This document shows positions 18,382-26,842 of a DNA stretch of 64,000 bases, in pieces. Position numbers and translations under genes: made by a program. This stretch comes from an uncultured Clostridia bacterium. GTDB lineage: Bacteria > Bacillota > Clostridia > TANB77 > CAG-465. Location: contig CAKPEI010000001.1 of the NCBI GenBank assembly GCA_934149365.1, forward strand, positions 186,001 through 250,000, written 5' to 3'. Each line of letters begins with the position of its first letter. Position 1 is the stretch's first letter. The notes under the pieces were generated by a model. It worked only from the letters and a program-made list of their open reading frames with translations, ran no database searches and was not told where the DNA came from.

Positions 18382-19450
18382 AGTTTCGGTCATAATACCG
18401 GTATATAACATAGAAAAATATATAAAAAGGTGTTTAGATTCTGTATTAAATCAAACATATAGCAATCTAGAAGTTATATGTGTAAATGATGGAAGCACTG
18501 ATAATTCTTTAGAAATACTAAAAGAATATGAGAAAAAAGATGGCAGAATAAAAGTAGTTTCTAAAGAAAATAAAGGCGTTTCTGCAGCAAGAAATTTAGG
18601 AATTAAAGAAGCAACAGGCGAGTACATAACTTTTATTGATGGCGATGATTTTGTAGAGTTAAATATGATACAAGACATGGTTAATATACTAGAAGAAAAT
18701 GATGCTGATATAGTAAAGTGCGCTTATGTTAAGGATTACATATATAAACAAATACCATATAACTTAAATTTGGGTAAGAAAATTAGTATATATGAAAATG
18801 AGAGTATGCCTGATTTATATAGTCTCTTTTTAGATAAATATATTTTAAATTCAATGTGCTGCCAGTTAGTTAATGCAAAAATTATAAAAGATAATAATAT
18901 ATTTGTAAATACTGAGTATGTTTATGGCGAAGATGCAAGATTTAACTATGAATTATACAGCTTTGCAAATAAAGTGATTTTAGTAGACAAAACATATTAT
19001 CATTATTTTTATAACGATAATAGTGCTACAACAATAAAAAAAGAAGAAAATATAGTAAGAAGAATTAAAGATGCTGTTTTGCTATATGATAGCTTGTATG
19101 GTTATATTAAAAAATGGAATGTTGAAACAGACGATAATATGCAAAAGGTTGCAAGTAGAGTAATAAAAGAATTTGTGTATAGGTCTAGAGAGCTGTTTGT
19201 ACTTGCAGGACAAGGATATAGCAAAAGTAGAATAGAGAAGTTAGTAAATGATATGTATAATAGTGAAGTACTTCAAAGAAGCCTTAATATAAACAAAAGC
19301 AATAGCATACAAATTGACGGAAAAGAAGCACAGTTATATTTAAAATGCGTTTTAAGTGGTAACATGAAAAAATATACAAATTTAGGTGTTACTATATTTA
19401 AAGTAAAAAGATTTGTTAAAAAAGTTTTAAAAAAATCTCCAAGAGGTTAA
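18368..19450 (+). CDS. Family 2 glycosyltransferase
   Basis: 360 residues. GT-A fold N-terminus KVSVIIPVYNIEKYI, nucleotide-binding VNDGSTDNS (about 38-46) and metal-binding FIDGDDF (about 91-97). The C-terminal third is variable and basic, as in EpsJ-like enzymes. It adds a sugar to a lipid-linked repeat unit at the cytoplasmic face; donor and acceptor cannot be told. It overlaps the flippase gene, so the two are co-translated. Confidence 0.85.
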   Translation: MEKTKVSVIIPVYNIEKYIKRCLDSVLNQTYSNLEVICVNDGSTDNSLEILKEYEKKDGRIKVVSKENKGVSAARNLGIKEATGEYITFIDGDDFVELNMIQDMVNILEENDADIVKCAYVKDYIYKQIPYNLNLGKKISIYENESMPDLYSLFLDKYILNSMCCQLVNAKIIKDNNIFVNTEYVYGEDARFNYELYSFANKVILVDKTYYHYFYNDNSATTIKKEENIVRRIKDAVLLYDSLYGYIKKWNVETDDNMQKVASRVIKEFVYRSRELFVLAGQGYSKSRIEKLVNDMYNSEVLQRSLNINKSNSIQIDGKEAQLYLKCVLSGNMKKYTNLGVTIFKVKRFVKKVLKKSPRG

Positions 19451-19468
19451 CTCGTCTGGAGATTTTTT
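19430..19468 (+). terminator. Terminator between convergent glycosyltransferase genes
   Basis: The arms AAAAAATCTCCA and TGGAGATTTTTT are T-flanked on both sides, so it can serve both strands. The left arm lies within the last codons of the GT2 gene. Confidence 0.8.
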
Positions 19469-19477
19469 AATATCTAT

Positions 19478-20623
19478 TTAGTTATTTATTTTTTCTTCAA
19501 AATCTTTTAGTATTTTTAAGTTTAGTTCTTCTATATCAAATTTAAAGTTTTTGTTTAGTTCTTTACTTGCTTTTAATATTGCATTACAAATTCCATTCTC
19601 GGAAATGTCTTCTGTAAGTAGCATAGAGCCCTTAGGTGCTACAAATTCAAATATGTCTTTTGAACTAGCAGTTGGAGTAGCAACTACAGGTAAATTAGAT
19701 ATAAGAGCTTCTAAAGTAACACTTGAAAAGCCTTCAGAATCAGAAGGAGAAACGTATAAATCTGCTTGTTTGATAATAGGAAATACGTTGTCTATGTTAC
19801 CTAATAAGATAAAGTTGTCATTTAGCTTTAATTCATCTATTCTTTCTTGAATAGATTTTCTGCTTGGACCATCTCCAAGTACATATATTCTAAAATTCAA
19901 ACTACCATTTTGTTTCAACAAATTAGCAGTTTCAACTAGTCTTTCAATTCCTTTGTATTTTGCAAGTCTTGCTATTGCTACTATGTTATAACAATTTTTG
20001 TCAAAGTTAATATTTGCATCAGTTGAGCTTTCTACAACTCTTTCTTTGTTAATATTCCATTGAAAAGTTACTTTGTTTGAAAGTTCTGGACATAATTTTT
20101 TGAAATTATCTGCAGCAGATTTGCTAACTACAACGATTTTATCAAAGTATTTGTATTTCTTGTAAATTTGTTTGAATTTTTTTCTAAAACTTTCATCTAT
20201 GTTATATTGAGTAAGAAAGTCAGCATGAACCCAAATAAATTTATTAGTAGCATTAGATTTACCAGACACAGTGTCTATAAAATTTGAATAGCCAGAGTAT
20301 GCAATGGCTACATCATATTTTTTCTTAGGAATAAATAATTTAGCAGTCATAGGGTTACATATTATATTTTTTATAATTCTGCAAATTATATTTCTTGATA
20401 GTATTATATTTTTTAATAGTCTGTGATTTCTTTTATTTGTATTCCAAATAGGAACAATATTTACCCAATCTGGAATTAAATCTAGTAATTTACCAGTAGG
20501 ATAAAATAACATTAAATCTATGTTATATTTGTTTTTATCTAGACTGTTAAGTAAGTTTACAAGTGAAGTCTCAATTCCACCTGTTTGCATGTGAACATGA
20601 GATATTAATATGTTTTTTTTCAT
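19478..20623 (-). CDS. Family 4 glycosyltransferase
   Basis: 381 residues, minus strand, ATG after GGAGG. GT-B fold: the N-domain starts MKKNILISHVHMQTGGIETS (glycine loop), and the C-domain carries VAIARLAKYKGIERLVE, YVLGDGPSRKSIQ and SPSDSEGFSSVTLEAL (the E-x7-E donor motif near 310-320). It is most like CapM/WecG-type retaining transferases of capsule clusters. It stands alone on the opposite strand within the glycan cluster. Confidence 0.87.
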   Translation of the reverse strand: MKKNILISHVHMQTGGIETSLVNLLNSLDKNKYNIDLMLFYPTGKLLDLIPDWVNIVPIWNTNKRNHRLLKNIILSRNIICRIIKNIICNPMTAKLFIPKKKYDVAIAYSGYSNFIDTVSGKSNATNKFIWVHADFLTQYNIDESFRKKFKQIYKKYKYFDKIVVVSKSAADNFKKLCPELSNKVTFQWNINKERVVESSTDANINFDKNCYNIVAIARLAKYKGIERLVETANLLKQNGSLNFRIYVLGDGPSRKSIQERIDELKLNDNFILLGNIDNVFPIIKQADLYVSPSDSEGFSSVTLEALISNLPVVATPTASSKDIFEFVAPKGSMLLTEDISENGICNAILKASKELNKNFKFDIEELNLKILKDFEEKINN

Positions 20624-20712
20624 TAAATTACCTCCGAAATTTAGTATATTATATCAATAAAGTAAAGATAACGCAAATTTTTTAAAATACAGAATAAGCA
20701 GTGGGCTTAAGG

Positions 20713-20741
20713 TTGAAAATATTAGTATTATATAGTATAAT
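20713..20741 (+). promoter_or_regulatory. Promoter of the polymerase-GT operon
   Basis: TTGAAA, a 17-base spacer and TATAAT, about 40 bases before ATG 20781. Confidence 0.75.
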
Positions 20742-20780
20742 TCTATAATCTGAGGTGTATTTTAAAAGGAGCAAAAACGA

Positions 20781-22085
20781 ATGTTAAAAAAGATTGAAAA
20801 AATTTACGATGAAAAGGTAATAAATTGGTTTTATATATTGCTTCCTTTAGTGGAAGTAATGACTACATATATGGTATTACATTGTAATACGTCAATAACT
20901 GTTGGGGTTGTTTACAAAACATTGTATTTAGGTTATTGTATAGGATATTTAGTGTTCTTTGATAAGGAAAAAAGAGCGCTTACTTTGTCAGTTTTAGGAC
21001 TATTTTTAGTATCTACTGTAATTAATTTTTTTGTTACGATAGATAACTATTCTTTATCAACAATAGTAAATAAACTTTCTGATATTTCAAAATATTTAAT
21101 ATTTCCAATATCAATGCTCTTTTTATATAAATATACAGTAAATGGAAATAAATTGCATTTGAAAATATTGGTATACAGTGCATCTATATATGCTAGTATT
21201 ATGATAATTGCTAAACTTACAGGTACAGAGGTGCCTACATATAGAGGAACTTCGGAGTATGGTCATTCTGGATGGTTTTATTCAGGAAATGAAGTTAGTG
21301 CACTTATGGGGATTTTCTATCCAATAGTTATATACTATGCAGGAAAATATAAATCTAAGCTTATGATATATTCATTGCTATCTTTAACATATGGATTGAT
21401 GGCAATAGGAACAAAGACATCTTTTGTAGTTATATGTTTAACTATAATTTCTATGATTATTTTTGAAATAGCTATGTACATAAAAAGAAGAGATGAACTT
21501 TCTAAAAATATGCTATTTACTTTGTTTATACTACTGGTGGTACTTGCTGCAAGTTCACCTTATTCGCCATCACTTAAGTTTATTACAGAAAGATTTGAAC
21601 ATGCAAAAGCGCAGACTGAGGCTCAGCAAGCAGAGAATATCGAAGTAACTATAACGGAAAACTTTGTGTTTAATGGAAGAACAGAATATTTAAAGAGACA
21701 AATGGAGACATATAGTAAATTAGGCTTTATGGAGAAAACATTTGGCATGAATGAAAGCTCTAAATTAGTATATGACGACGGTACACGTTGTATTGTTGAA
21801 AGAGATATGTATGATATTTTATTTCAGTATGGAATATTTGGTATGATAGTTTATTTTATACCTGTAATATTTATTTTGGTGAAATTTGTAATAAAAGTAT
21901 TCTCTAATTTCAAGGTTGAATGTAATGAGAAAAACTTTATAATGGCTATTAGTGTAGCGTTAGCCTTGGGAATATCATATATAGCAGGGCATGTACTTTT
22001 AGCACCTACAGTAGCACTTTTCTTAAGTGTGGTAATGTCTAAATTAAATTATGAAGAAGATATATTACCTGCAGGAAAAAACTAA
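20781..22085 (+). CDS. O-antigen polymerase/ligase-like membrane protein
   Basis: 434 residues with about 10-11 membrane segments after AAAAGGAGC. A large extracytoplasmic loop (about 265-340) and the stretches HSGWFYSGNEVSALMGIFYP and NGRTEYLKRQMETY are typical of Wzy/WaaL-like proteins that polymerise or transfer lipid-linked glycans. It shares these motifs with the protein at 62290 (FKGWFFAGNEIGNLLG, SGRQEFKKYQRERF), its paralogue. First gene of an operon with GT4, Alg14-like and Alg13-like genes. Confidence 0.8.
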   Translation: MLKKIEKIYDEKVINWFYILLPLVEVMTTYMVLHCNTSITVGVVYKTLYLGYCIGYLVFFDKEKRALTLSVLGLFLVSTVINFFVTIDNYSLSTIVNKLSDISKYLIFPISMLFLYKYTVNGNKLHLKILVYSASIYASIMIIAKLTGTEVPTYRGTSEYGHSGWFYSGNEVSALMGIFYPIVIYYAGKYKSKLMIYSLLSLTYGLMAIGTKTSFVVICLTIISMIIFEIAMYIKRRDELSKNMLFTLFILLVVLAASSPYSPSLKFITERFEHAKAQTEAQQAENIEVTITENFVFNGRTEYLKRQMETYSKLGFMEKTFGMNESSKLVYDDGTRCIVERDMYDILFQYGIFGMIVYFIPVIFILVKFVIKVFSNFKVECNEKNFIMAISVALALGISYIAGHVLLAPTVALFLSVVMSKLNYEEDILPAGKN

Positions 22086-22096
22086 AGGAGGTTTCT

Positions 22097-23185
22097 ATGA
22101 AAAAAATGCTTATTACTTTGCCTAAAATGTCAATGGGTGGAATGGAAAGGTCAGTTGTTAATTTGCTTAATCTTAGTAACTATTCAAAAGAGTATAAAGT
22201 TACTTTGTTAGTAGGGTATATAGTAGATGATAGTCTGTTTAAAAAATTACCTGAAAATGTGGAAGTAAAAGTACTTTATAAAGGGAAATGGGATAAAAAA
22301 GGTAAAATTATAACGGGAATTAAATATTTATTTACTTACTTTAGATTACTTTTTAAGAGCAACAAGTATGATGTGGCTATATGTTATTCACATCATCACG
22401 GAGTACTTGCTAACCTTACAAGAGTAGCAAGTAAAAATAGCATTGGTTTTGTGCACAACGATCTTAATTTATCTAGAACGCAAAAACAAGTAGACAAACT
22501 TAAGTTTGAAAAGTTTTCTAGAATTGTGTGCGTATCTGAGGCAGCCAAAAGAGCATTTATAGAGAAGTTTCCTGAGTATGAAGAAAATAGCATTTTTGTT
22601 ATAAACAATTATATAGATGGAAAAAGGATATTAGATTTAGCAGAGAAAAAATGTGAAATTCAAATAGAAAATAAAAAGGACAAGACTATATTTATAAATA
22701 TAGCAAGGCATTTAGAACCACATAAAAGGATATCGCGAATATTAGAAGCTTCTAAGAAACTTAAAGATGAAAAATATAATTTTGAGGTTATATTGGTAGG
22801 AGATGGACCAGATACTTCAAACTACAAACAATATGTAGAAAAAAACAATTTGCAAGATGTTGTGATTTTTTTAGGTAATCAGACAAATCCATATAATTAT
22901 TTGAAACTTTCAGATGCATTTGTGTTTTCATCTTCATTTGAAGGATATGGTATGGTATTAGATGAGGCAAGAGTTTTAAATGTTCCGATAATTACTACAG
23001 ATGTTGCAGATGCAAAAATAATTACAGATGAGGGATATGGTATATTTTGTGAAAATTCAGCAGCTGGTGTATATAACGGCATGAAGGATTTTTTGGAAAA
23101 TGGGTATGATATAAAAGAAAAATTTGATTATAATAAGTTTAATAGTGTTATCACTGATAGATTAGACAAACTAGCAAAATTTTAG
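22097..23185 (+). CDS. Family 4 glycosyltransferase
   Basis: 362 residues. The GT-B N-domain starts MKKMLITLPKMSMGGMERSV; the C-domain has INIARHLEPHKRISRILEA, LVGDGPDTSNYK and FSSSFEGYGMVLDEAR, the last with the E-x7-E pair. It lies eleven bases after the polymerase gene with AAAGGAGG. It is likely one of the repeat-unit assembly enzymes; the sugar is unknown. Confidence 0.87.
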   Translation: MKKMLITLPKMSMGGMERSVVNLLNLSNYSKEYKVTLLVGYIVDDSLFKKLPENVEVKVLYKGKWDKKGKIITGIKYLFTYFRLLFKSNKYDVAICYSHHHGVLANLTRVASKNSIGFVHNDLNLSRTQKQVDKLKFEKFSRIVCVSEAAKRAFIEKFPEYEENSIFVINNYIDGKRILDLAEKKCEIQIENKKDKTIFINIARHLEPHKRISRILEASKKLKDEKYNFEVILVGDGPDTSNYKQYVEKNNLQDVVIFLGNQTNPYNYLKLSDAFVFSSSFEGYGMVLDEARVLNVPIITTDVADAKIITDEGYGIFCENSAAGVYNGMKDFLENGYDIKEKFDYNKFNSVITDRLDKLAKF

Positions 23186-23206
23186 TTATATTTAGGAGTC
23201 AAAGTT

Positions 23207-23689
23207 ATGAAAAAGAAAGAAAAGAAAAAAAGGGTTATGTTTATATGTAGCGTAGGTGGACATCTTACGCAGATGTTACAGTTAAAGAAAATATTTAATA
23301 AATATAACTATGTTCTAGTAACAGAAAAAACAGACGTAACTAAAGATATGAAAGAAAAATATAACATGGAGTATTTAACATACTGTAGCAGACAATTTTG
23401 GAAAACATATCTTTTTAAAGAAGGTTGGAATTTATTAAAATCAATATGGCTATATATAAAATATAGACCAAATGTAATTGTTACTACTGGAACACACACA
23501 GCAGTTCCTATGTGCTATATAGGAAAACTATTTGGTAGTAAGGTTATATTTATTGAGAGCTTTGCAAAAAGGACAAGTCCAACAAAATCTGGAAAGGCAG
23601 TTTACCCTATAGCAGATACATTTGTAATACAATGGGACACTTTAAAAGAAATATATGAAAAAGCAGAAAATTGGGGGTGGATTTACTAA
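23207..23689 (+). CDS. Alg14/PssD-like glycosyltransferase subunit
   Basis: 160 residues. The start RVMFICSVGGHLTQMLQL and GTHTAVPMCYIGKLFGSKVI are signatures of Alg14-type membrane-anchoring subunits (PssD, EpsE, CpsF). These pair with an Alg13-type catalytic subunit to form one GT28 transferase. The stop codon overlaps the ATG of the next gene by one base (TAATG), and the next gene encodes that partner. Confidence 0.88.
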   Translation: MKKKEKKKRVMFICSVGGHLTQMLQLKKIFNKYNYVLVTEKTDVTKDMKEKYNMEYLTYCSRQFWKTYLFKEGWNLLKSIWLYIKYRPNVIVTTGTHTAVPMCYIGKLFGSKVIFIESFAKRTSPTKSGKAVYPIADTFVIQWDTLKEIYEKAENWGWIY

Positions 23690-25683
23690 TGATTTTAGTC
23701 ACACTAGGAACTCAAAAGCAACAATTTACAAGATTACTTGATGCAATTGAAAATAGTAATATTGATGATGAGATAATTGTTCAGGCAGGTCATACTAAAT
23801 ATGAAAGTAAAAAAATGAAAATTTTTGATTTTATATCATATGATAAAATGGAAGAATTAGTAAATAAAGCTGACATTATAATAACTCATGGTGGTACGGG
23901 TTCTATTGTAGAACCACTAAAAAAAGCCAAGAGAGTAATAGCTTGTGCAAGGCTAAAAAAATATGGTGAGCATGTAGACGATCATCAAAGAGAATTAGTA
24001 AGTATTTTTTCTGAACAGGGATATATTGTTGAGCTTAAAGATGGAGAAAATTTAGAAGATGCTATTGAAAAAGTAAATAATATAACTCCAAAAGTGTACC
24101 AGAGTAATACTGATAATTTTATAAAAAAATTGGAAGAAGAAATTGAAAAACCAGTAAAAAAAAATAGAACTTGTTTTGTCATATCATTGATATTACTAGT
24201 TACATTTTATTTAATAAACTTGTTTGCACCTATTGGTGGTGATGATTGGACTGGAAAAAATATAGGGACAAATAATTTGATAGAAATTGGAAAGATGGCA
24301 ATAGAAAGATATAAAATTCAAGAAGGAAGAGTAGTAAGTAGATTTTTTGTTGTGTTTTTCCAAAATACAGAATGGTTATGGAATATATTTGTAGCTATGA
24401 TGATAGCTACCATGTATTATTTGATATGTAAAATAAGCGGGGCAATAAATAAAAAAGTTATGCCATTTGTTGTAGCTCTTAGTATTATATTTTTAAAGAG
24501 TACAATATTTACACAGTCATATTTATGGATAGCAGGTAATTGTACATATACAGTTCCACTCTTTTTTATACTGATATATTTTATGATCATGAATAAAATA
24601 TGGAAAGATGATTTTAAATTAAGTAAATTTAAAGTTATAGCTTGTGTAATACTTAATATTTTAGCTTCTATGATGGCAGAGGGGACAAGTGCAGCTCTAG
24701 TATTTGCTAATTTCCTATTACTTGCATATTCGTATTTTAAGAATAAAAAAATTGATAAAAATATATTGATGTTTTTCTTGATTTCTGTTGGTGGATTTTT
24801 AGTAATGATGCTTAGCCCAGGAGTTAGAAATAGATTACATACAGATTCAAGTGATTTTGAAAGACTGTCAGTAATACAAAAATGTATAAGAAATTTACCA
24901 AACCTTGTAAAGAATACATTTATTGAAAATAACGTTTTACTAGTAGTTTTAACCTTAGCTCTATTCTTTACAATAATTAAATATAGAAAAGAAATATATG
25001 TAAAAGTATTGTCAATTATATTTTTTATAATACCAGCCTTTACTGTATTTATAAATATTATAAGTATTATTGCAAACAAGAGTAGCAAAGTTAGATTTAT
25101 TTTAAAATATATTGGTTGGGTCGTTAATCCAGAAAATATATTTATACAAATATATTGGCTTCTATTTACGGTATTAGCAATATATGTTGTATTTAAGTTT
25201 GTTAAAGAAAAGTATAAAGCGCTATTCTTTATGTTTGTTGGACTTTCAAATAATTTAGCATTGTTATTATCTCCAATATCTGGCGATAGAACAGCATTAT
25301 TTACAGTATATATGCTTTACTTATTTGCATTTGTATTATTAAATGAAATTGAAGCTAAAGAGAGAATAGTAAAGATAGGAAAGACTACTGTAAAGATAGT
25401 ATTTACATTTACTATATGTTTACTACTTGTTATTTATTTTAATGTATATCGTATGCAAATAGATAGAGAAAAAGTTATAAAAGAAAGTGTACAAAAAAAT
25501 CCGAGTGAAGTAACAGTATTATTGTTTCCAGAGAAAATATTACATAATCTAAATACTTGGAATGAATTTCATCAAATAGAATTTAAAAGATATTATGACT
25601 TAGATAAAGATATTAAAATTAAAAGAGTAAAGACTAAATGGTGGAATTCTATTATATATTTAGGATATAATTTAGAAGGTTAG
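23689..25683 (+). CDS. Alg13/PssE-like transferase domain fused to a DUF6056 membrane domain
   Basis: 664 residues from ATG 23689, chosen because it overlaps the previous stop and follows GGGGGTGG. Residues 1-150 form the GT28 C-terminal domain (MILVTLGTQKQQFTRLL, ITHGGTGSIVEPL, YGEHVDDHQRELV), the catalytic partner of Alg14. From about 165 the protein becomes a DUF6056-like membrane domain (FAPIGGDDWTG, EGRVVSRFFVVFFQNTEWLW) with about ten helices, paralogous to the gene at 15016. The fusion is continuous in frame. It suggests that DUF6056 proteins act in the same glycan pathway. Confidence 0.82.
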   Translation: MILVTLGTQKQQFTRLLDAIENSNIDDEIIVQAGHTKYESKKMKIFDFISYDKMEELVNKADIIITHGGTGSIVEPLKKAKRVIACARLKKYGEHVDDHQRELVSIFSEQGYIVELKDGENLEDAIEKVNNITPKVYQSNTDNFIKKLEEEIEKPVKKNRTCFVISLILLVTFYLINLFAPIGGDDWTGKNIGTNNLIEIGKMAIERYKIQEGRVVSRFFVVFFQNTEWLWNIFVAMMIATMYYLICKISGAINKKVMPFVVALSIIFLKSTIFTQSYLWIAGNCTYTVPLFFILIYFMIMNKIWKDDFKLSKFKVIACVILNILASMMAEGTSAALVFANFLLLAYSYFKNKKIDKNILMFFLISVGGFLVMMLSPGVRNRLHTDSSDFERLSVIQKCIRNLPNLVKNTFIENNVLLVVLTLALFFTIIKYRKEIYVKVLSIIFFIIPAFTVFINIISIIANKSSKVRFILKYIGWVVNPENIFIQIYWLLFTVLAIYVVFKFVKEKYKALFFMFVGLSNNLALLLSPISGDRTALFTVYMLYLFAFVLLNEIEAKERIVKIGKTTVKIVFTFTICLLLVIYFNVYRMQIDREKVIKESVQKNPSEVTVLLFPEKILHNLNTWNEFHQIEFKRYYDLDKDIKIKRVKTKWWNSIIYLGYNLEG

Positions 25684-25686
25684 TAA

Positions 25687-25719
25687 TTTAAGCATTTATT
25701 TTAGAAATAAATGCTTAAA
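25687..25719 (+). terminator. Inverted repeat after the Alg13-DUF6056 gene
   Basis: The perfect 15-base arms TTTAAGCATTTATTT and AAATAAATGCTTAAA are separated by a three-base loop. No strong T run follows, so terminator function is probable, not certain. Confidence 0.6.
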
Positions 25720-25747
25720 TAATGTAAATAAAGGAAAGAGTGATTAT

Positions 25748-26818
25748 ATGAGAAAATTATTTACTAGTGAACAGGTATCATGTGGACATCCCGATAAGAT
25801 ATGTGACCAAATAGCTGATAAAATACTAGATTATTGTCTACATTATGATAAAGCAAGTAGAGTTGCAGTAGAAGTTATGATTAAAAATTATGAAATTGTT
25901 ATAGCAGGGGAAGTTACAACGAAAGCAGAACTTACAGATGAGGTGTTATATAGCTTAGTAGAAGAAGTACTAGAATTTGTAGGAGTAGATAATAAAGATA
26001 TGTACGTTATAACTAACATGTTGGACAAGCAGTCAGAAGATATTGCACTTGGTGTAGATGTAGGTGGCGCAGGAGATCAGGGAATAATGTTTGGTTATGC
26101 CACTAAGGAAACTAGAGAAATGATGCCACTTGCATGGAGTATAGCAAACAAGGCTTTGATAAATTTAAGAAATCTAAATAGTGCCATTTTAAGACCAGAT
26201 GCTAAGGCACAAGTTACAGTAGAATATGATGACGACATTCCTGTAAGAATAGATACTTTCCTTATATCAACACAACATATAGAAGAAGCAAGTTTAGATG
26301 ATGTAAAGAAAATAGTTAAGGAAGTTATGATAAATACTGCAAAAGAGTATAACATGAATACTGATTTTAAAATCTTAATAAACCCTACAGGAAGGTTTGT
26401 AATTGGCGGAAGTATAGGTGATGCAGGAGTAACTGGTAGAAAAATAATAGCTGATACATATGGTGGTTATGCGCATCATGGTGGTGGAGCATTTTCTGGA
26501 AAAGATCCAAGTAAAGTAGATAGAAGTGCTGCATATATGGCAAGAAAAATAGCAAAAGACGTATTAAGAAATGATTTTGCGGATAAATGTGAAATACAAT
26601 TAGCTTATGCAATAGGTGTAAAAGAGCCAGTATCAATATTTGTAAATTGCTTTGGAACAAATAAAGTTGATGAAGAAAATATCGTAAAATATATAGATGA
26701 AAATTATGATTTAACGCCAAAAGGAATAATAGAAAAATTAGATTTACTTAATATACAATATAGTGATACAACGGTTTATGGACACTTTGGTAAAGAGTAT
26801 TTAAATTGGGAAAAGTGA
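25748..26818 (+). CDS. metK: S-adenosylmethionine synthetase
   Basis: 356 residues, shorter than the common 380-400. It makes S-adenosylmethionine from methionine and ATP. Diagnostic motifs are SEQVSCGHPDKICDQIAD (start), GAGDQGIMFGYA (about 106-117, ATP-binding loop) and GGGAFSGKDPSKVDRS (about 249-264, phosphate loop). The shortfall is spread over small loops rather than being a truncation. RBS AAAGGAAAG. It heads a two-gene run with a membrane protein and is a housekeeping gene inside the glycan region. Confidence 0.95.
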   Translation: MRKLFTSEQVSCGHPDKICDQIADKILDYCLHYDKASRVAVEVMIKNYEIVIAGEVTTKAELTDEVLYSLVEEVLEFVGVDNKDMYVITNMLDKQSEDIALGVDVGGAGDQGIMFGYATKETREMMPLAWSIANKALINLRNLNSAILRPDAKAQVTVEYDDDIPVRIDTFLISTQHIEEASLDDVKKIVKEVMINTAKEYNMNTDFKILINPTGRFVIGGSIGDAGVTGRKIIADTYGGYAHHGGGAFSGKDPSKVDRSAAYMARKIAKDVLRNDFADKCEIQLAYAIGVKEPVSIFVNCFGTNKVDEENIVKYIDENYDLTPKGIIEKLDLLNIQYSDTTVYGHFGKEYLNWEK

Positions 26819-26842
26819 TAACTAAGTGGGGGAAAATATAAA

